Program-made: the position numbers and the translations under genes
Shown: positions 5,666-7,530 of the stretch, piece by piece
How positions within the stretch are numbered: position 1 is the stretch's first letter
How the letters are laid out: each line of letters opens with the position of its first letter
Source of the DNA: Caryophanales bacterium UBA6769
GTDB taxonomy: Bacteria; Bacillota; Bacilli; Bacillales; UBA6769
Direction of reading: 5' to 3'
Assembly (NCBI GenBank): GCA_002453275.1
Contig: DKGN01000008.1
Coordinates: forward strand, 1 to 7,530
DNA length: 7,530 nt
The notes under the pieces: generated by a model
The model's database searches: none
What the model saw: only the letters and a program-made list of their open reading frames with translations
Told to the model about the DNA's origin: nothing

Positions 5666-6381
5666 TATTTATTTATAACCTCAAATTTATATCCAACACC
5701 CCAAACAGTCGCAATCATTTTGGCAGCCTCAGGTGACACACTCGTTAACTTCTCTCTTAGTCTTTTGATATGTGTATCTACTGTTCTTAAGTCACCAAAA
5801 AATTCATAGTTCCACACGTCTTTAAGTAATTCTTCACGTGTAAACACTTTGTCTGGAGACTTGGCTAAATAATAAAGCAATTCATATTCCTTCGGTGTTA
5901 GATTAATTTCTTGATTATCTGTTGTTACCCGGTGTGCGTCATGATCAATAGTTAAGTGTGGAAAGACTAGGACGTTCTTCATAGTTGTGTCTGTTTGTAA
6001 AAATTTCGTTGTTGATGATCTTCTTAGCAGTGCTTTAACTCTTAAAACGACCTCTCTCGGGCTAAATGGCTTAACAATATAGTCATCAGCACCGACCTCA
6101 AATCCTTGCACACGATTTGTTTCTTCACCTTTCGCTGTTAACATGATAACAGGTGTTGCTTTTTTTTCTCTAAGTTGCTGACAAACTTCAATCCCATCCA
6201 TACCTGGTAGCATTAAGTCTAATAAGATGAGATCAAAATCCTCTGTTAAAGCTTTATCAAGGGCTTCCTCGCCGTCTTCTGCTTCAATGATTTCGTAATT
6301 TTCACGTTCTAAGTACATTCTAAGCAGGCGACGTATTCTATCTTCATCATCCACAACTAATAATTTAGCCTCTTTTTCCAA
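5665..6381 (-). CDS. resD: Response regulator ResD (OmpR/PhoB family)
   Basis: A DNA-binding regulator that, once phosphorylated by ResE, controls aerobic and anaerobic respiration genes in Bacillus. The 238 residues comprise a receiver domain (about 6-120) with the acidic pair Asp11-Asp12, phosphorylation site Asp55 in LLDLMLPG, Thr82 and Lys104, and a winged-helix domain (about 136-235). The recognition helix is about 199-211 (RTVDTHIKRLREK), and the wing ends in VWGVGYKFE. Similarity to B. subtilis ResD is high along the whole length from memory, including NRVQGFE and IVKPFSPREVVLRVKALLRR. The ATG at 6381 is supported by AGGAGG eight bases upstream. It is the first gene of a resD-resE pair with its own 190-base upstream region, and resABC, which precede it in B. 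subtilis, are absent here. Confidence 0.95.
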   Translation of the reverse strand: MEKEAKLLVVDDEDRIRRLLRMYLERENYEIIEAEDGEEALDKALTEDFDLILLDLMLPGMDGIEVCQQLREKKATPVIMLTAKGEETNRVQGFEVGADDYIVKPFSPREVVLRVKALLRRSSTTKFLQTDTTMKNVLVFPHLTIDHDAHRVTTDNQEINLTPKEYELLYYLAKSPDKVFTREELLKDVWNYEFFGDLRTVDTHIKRLREKLTSVSPEAAKMIATVWGVGYKFEVINK

Positions 6382-6537
6382 TGAAATTTCCTCCTGAGAT
6401 ATTAATTAGCTACAGTGTGTCTCTATAGTAAATAATAGCTTATTTGCATGAAAATAGAAAGAATCGCACATGCAAAAAAGACAATAACTAACAAATTAAA
6501 TCACGTTTTTCATAACTTTGTGACAATCTTTTTGTAA
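6382..6537 (-). promoter_or_regulatory. resD upstream region with an 8-base inverted repeat and a ResD-box-like motif
   Basis: This AT-rich gap must hold the resDE promoter, because a terminator closes rluB. No convincing sigma-A pair is visible; the best -10 candidates on the minus strand are TATTAT and TATAGA, with poor -35 boxes. TTTGCATG (6443-6450) and CATGCAAA (6469-6476) are a perfect 8-base inverted repeat, centres 26 bases apart and arms 18 bases apart, a form expected of an operator. TTGTGAC (6518-6524, + strand) resembles the first part of the B. subtilis ResD box TTGTGAA-N3-TTT-N4-A, but the rest fits poorly. Autoregulation is possible but unproven. AGGAGG (minus strand) eight bases before the ATG is the ribosome binding site. 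Confidence 0.45.
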
Positions 6538-6579
6538 TAAAAAAATAAAACCTTAGCAAAATAGCCAAGATTTTATTTT
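6538..6579 (-). terminator. Intrinsic terminator of spmB-rluB
   Basis: On the minus strand AATAAAATCTTGGC pairs with GCTAAGGTTTTATT (14 pairs, including G-T pairs) around a TATTTT loop, followed by a run of Ts. It overlaps the last codons and stop of rluB (6573-6575). As an A-run precedes the stem too, it could work in both directions. Confidence 0.75.
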
Positions 6580-7301
6580 TGTTTAGTCGTGGCTAGTGCC
6601 ACAAGCTGTTTTATCTCTTTCGGATTTAATTGACGAAAGTCACCAGGACGCATAGTCGCACAATTTAAAAAAGCAAATTGGTCCCTTCTTAACTTTTGAA
6701 CAGGATGACCGACTGCCTCAAACATACGTTTAATTTGACGATTTCTTCCTTCATGAATTGTAATTTCCACTACTGAACTATTTCTTCTTTTTTCTTGTGA
6801 AACTAATCTAACTTTAGCAGGAGCAGTTTTCCCGTCTTTCAGCTGAACTCCATTTTTTAAAAGTTGAACGGCCTCACGTTGGATTAAACCTTTAACTTTC
6901 GCAATGTACTTTTTTTCAATTTCAAATTTCGGATGCATTAATAGATGGGCAAAATCTCCGTCATTCGTTAAAAGGATGATCCCAGAAGTGTCGTAGTCAA
7001 GCCTTCCAATTGGAAAAATCCGCTTATCTGTTGGAATAAAATCAGTAACGACCTTTCTATTTTTTTCATCTCGAACACTTGAGATGACAGCACGAGGTTT
7101 ATATAAGAGGTAATAAACGGGCTCTTCACGTTCAATCCGGATACCATTGACATCAATGTCATCTTTTGAACTTACTTTAGTTCCACGTTCTGTTACAACA
7201 CGACCATTTACTTTAACTTTACCTTGTTCAATTAAGTCTTCTGCTTTTCTTCTCGATGTTATTCCCGCTTGTGCAATGATCTTTTGAAGTCGTTCCATCA
7301 T
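6573..7301 (-). CDS. rluB: 23S rRNA pseudouridine synthase, RluB type
   Basis: A cytoplasmic enzyme of the RsuA/RluB/RluE family that isomerises a uridine of 23S rRNA (position 2605 in E. coli numbering for RluB) to pseudouridine. The 242 residues include an N-terminal S4 RNA-binding domain (about 3-60), then the catalytic domain with Asp102 in GRLDYDTSGIILLTNDG (99-115), and the family block HEGRNRQIKRMFEAVGHPV (183-201). The order spmB-rluB is that of B. subtilis (ypuL), where the same gene lies between spmB and resA. GAGGTGA (7306-7312) precedes two adjacent ATG codons (7301 and 7298). The family usually begins MERLQK, so the second may be the true start, one residue shorter. The gene starts 66 bases after spmB with no terminator between, so cotranscription is likely. 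The substrate position is inferred from family and synteny. Confidence 0.92.
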   Translation of the reverse strand: MMERLQKIIAQAGITSRRKAEDLIEQGKVKVNGRVVTERGTKVSSKDDIDVNGIRIEREEPVYYLLYKPRAVISSVRDEKNRKVVTDFIPTDKRIFPIGRLDYDTSGIILLTNDGDFAHLLMHPKFEIEKKYIAKVKGLIQREAVQLLKNGVQLKDGKTAPAKVRLVSQEKRRNSSVVEITIHEGRNRQIKRMFEAVGHPVQKLRRDQFAFLNCATMRPGDFRQLNPKEIKQLVALATTKQK

Positions 7302-7367
7302 TCGTTCACCTCAAGTAACATCATACGCTTGTCAATTTAATATCTCAAGTGTACTTGAATTTAACGC
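7302..7367 (-). other. spmB-rluB spacer with short palindrome
   Basis: The only structure is TCAAGT and ACTTGA separated by two bases (7345-7358), with no T-run on the minus strand, so it is not a terminator for spmB. TTGACA occurs near 7331 on the minus strand but lacks a -10 at the right distance. Readthrough from spmB into rluB is the simplest reading. Confidence 0.3.
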
Positions 7368-7530
7368 TTACGTAGAAAATACGATTGTAACAATAATAAT
7401 TGAGGCAATAATTCCTACCACATCAGCAAGTAGCCCAACTTTCAAAGAGTCTCCCATTTTTTTAATTCCGACTGCACCAAAATAGACAGTTAAAATGTAT
7501 AAAGTCGTATCCGTACTCCCTTGCATCGTT
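7368..7530 (-). CDS. spmB: Spore maturation protein B, C-terminal part (cut by window edge)
   Basis: Only the last 53 residues are inside the window; the gene continues beyond base 7530. The visible part reads MQGSTDTTLYILTVYFGAV, then IKKMGDSLKVGLLADVVG and a final hydrophobic segment, as in SpmB membrane proteins, which belong with SpmA to the nucleoside-recognition (Gate) domain family. In B. subtilis SpmA and SpmB are needed for full dehydration of the spore core. The identification rests on the GSTDTT motif, the hydrophobic C-terminus and the position directly before rluB, as in B. subtilis. It indicates a spore-forming host. The stop codon at 7368-7370 is clear. Nothing can be said of its start or of spmA from this window. 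Confidence 0.88.
   Translation of the reverse strand, partial: TMQGSTDTTLYILTVYFGAVGIKKMGDSLKVGLLADVVGIIASIIIVTIVFST

Overview
The window is low-GC DNA from an endospore-forming member of the Bacillaceae. The gene families, the AGGAGG-type ribosome binding sites, the TTG start of serA, and the order spmB-rluB-resD-resE-serA all fit this, because the order resembles the Bacillus subtilis chromosome around resDE. The species cannot be named from the sequence.

Layout. Positions 1-883 hold no convincing protein gene. They hold a cluster of palindromic intergenic repeats: one complete hairpin element (about 6-156), a truncated copy (about 218-255), and a third copy in the opposite orientation (about 352-668) whose middle is replaced by about 220 bases of unrelated, strongly foldable sequence. 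That interior carries two adjacent hairpins with CAGGATG and CAGGACG in their tips, the motif type bound by CsrA. Positions 803-2969 (+) form a probable two-gene operon: ppa (family I inorganic pyrophosphatase) and serA (D-3-phosphoglycerate dehydrogenase, TTG start at 1401), closed by an intrinsic terminator.

From 3010 to the end everything is on the minus strand. Reading in the direction of transcription, from the right edge: the 3' end of spmB (spore maturation), rluB (23S rRNA pseudouridine synthase), a terminator, an intergenic regulatory region, resD and resE (redox-responsive two-component system, joined by a 1-base stop/start overlap), a terminator, and a membrane or exported M23 peptidase with a C-terminal LysM domain, preceded by a sequence resembling a sigma-E promoter.

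How the genes relate. resD and resE make one signalling pathway for respiration and oxygen limitation. spmB and the M23/LysM protein point to the spore programme and cell wall. ppa and serA are housekeeping metabolism. Compared with B. subtilis, resABC (cytochrome c maturation) is missing between rluB and resD, and the M23/LysM gene lies where sigX-rsiX follow resE. The most unusual material is the repeat cluster with its RNA-like interior at 1-720. The rest is conserved genes in a partly rearranged order.
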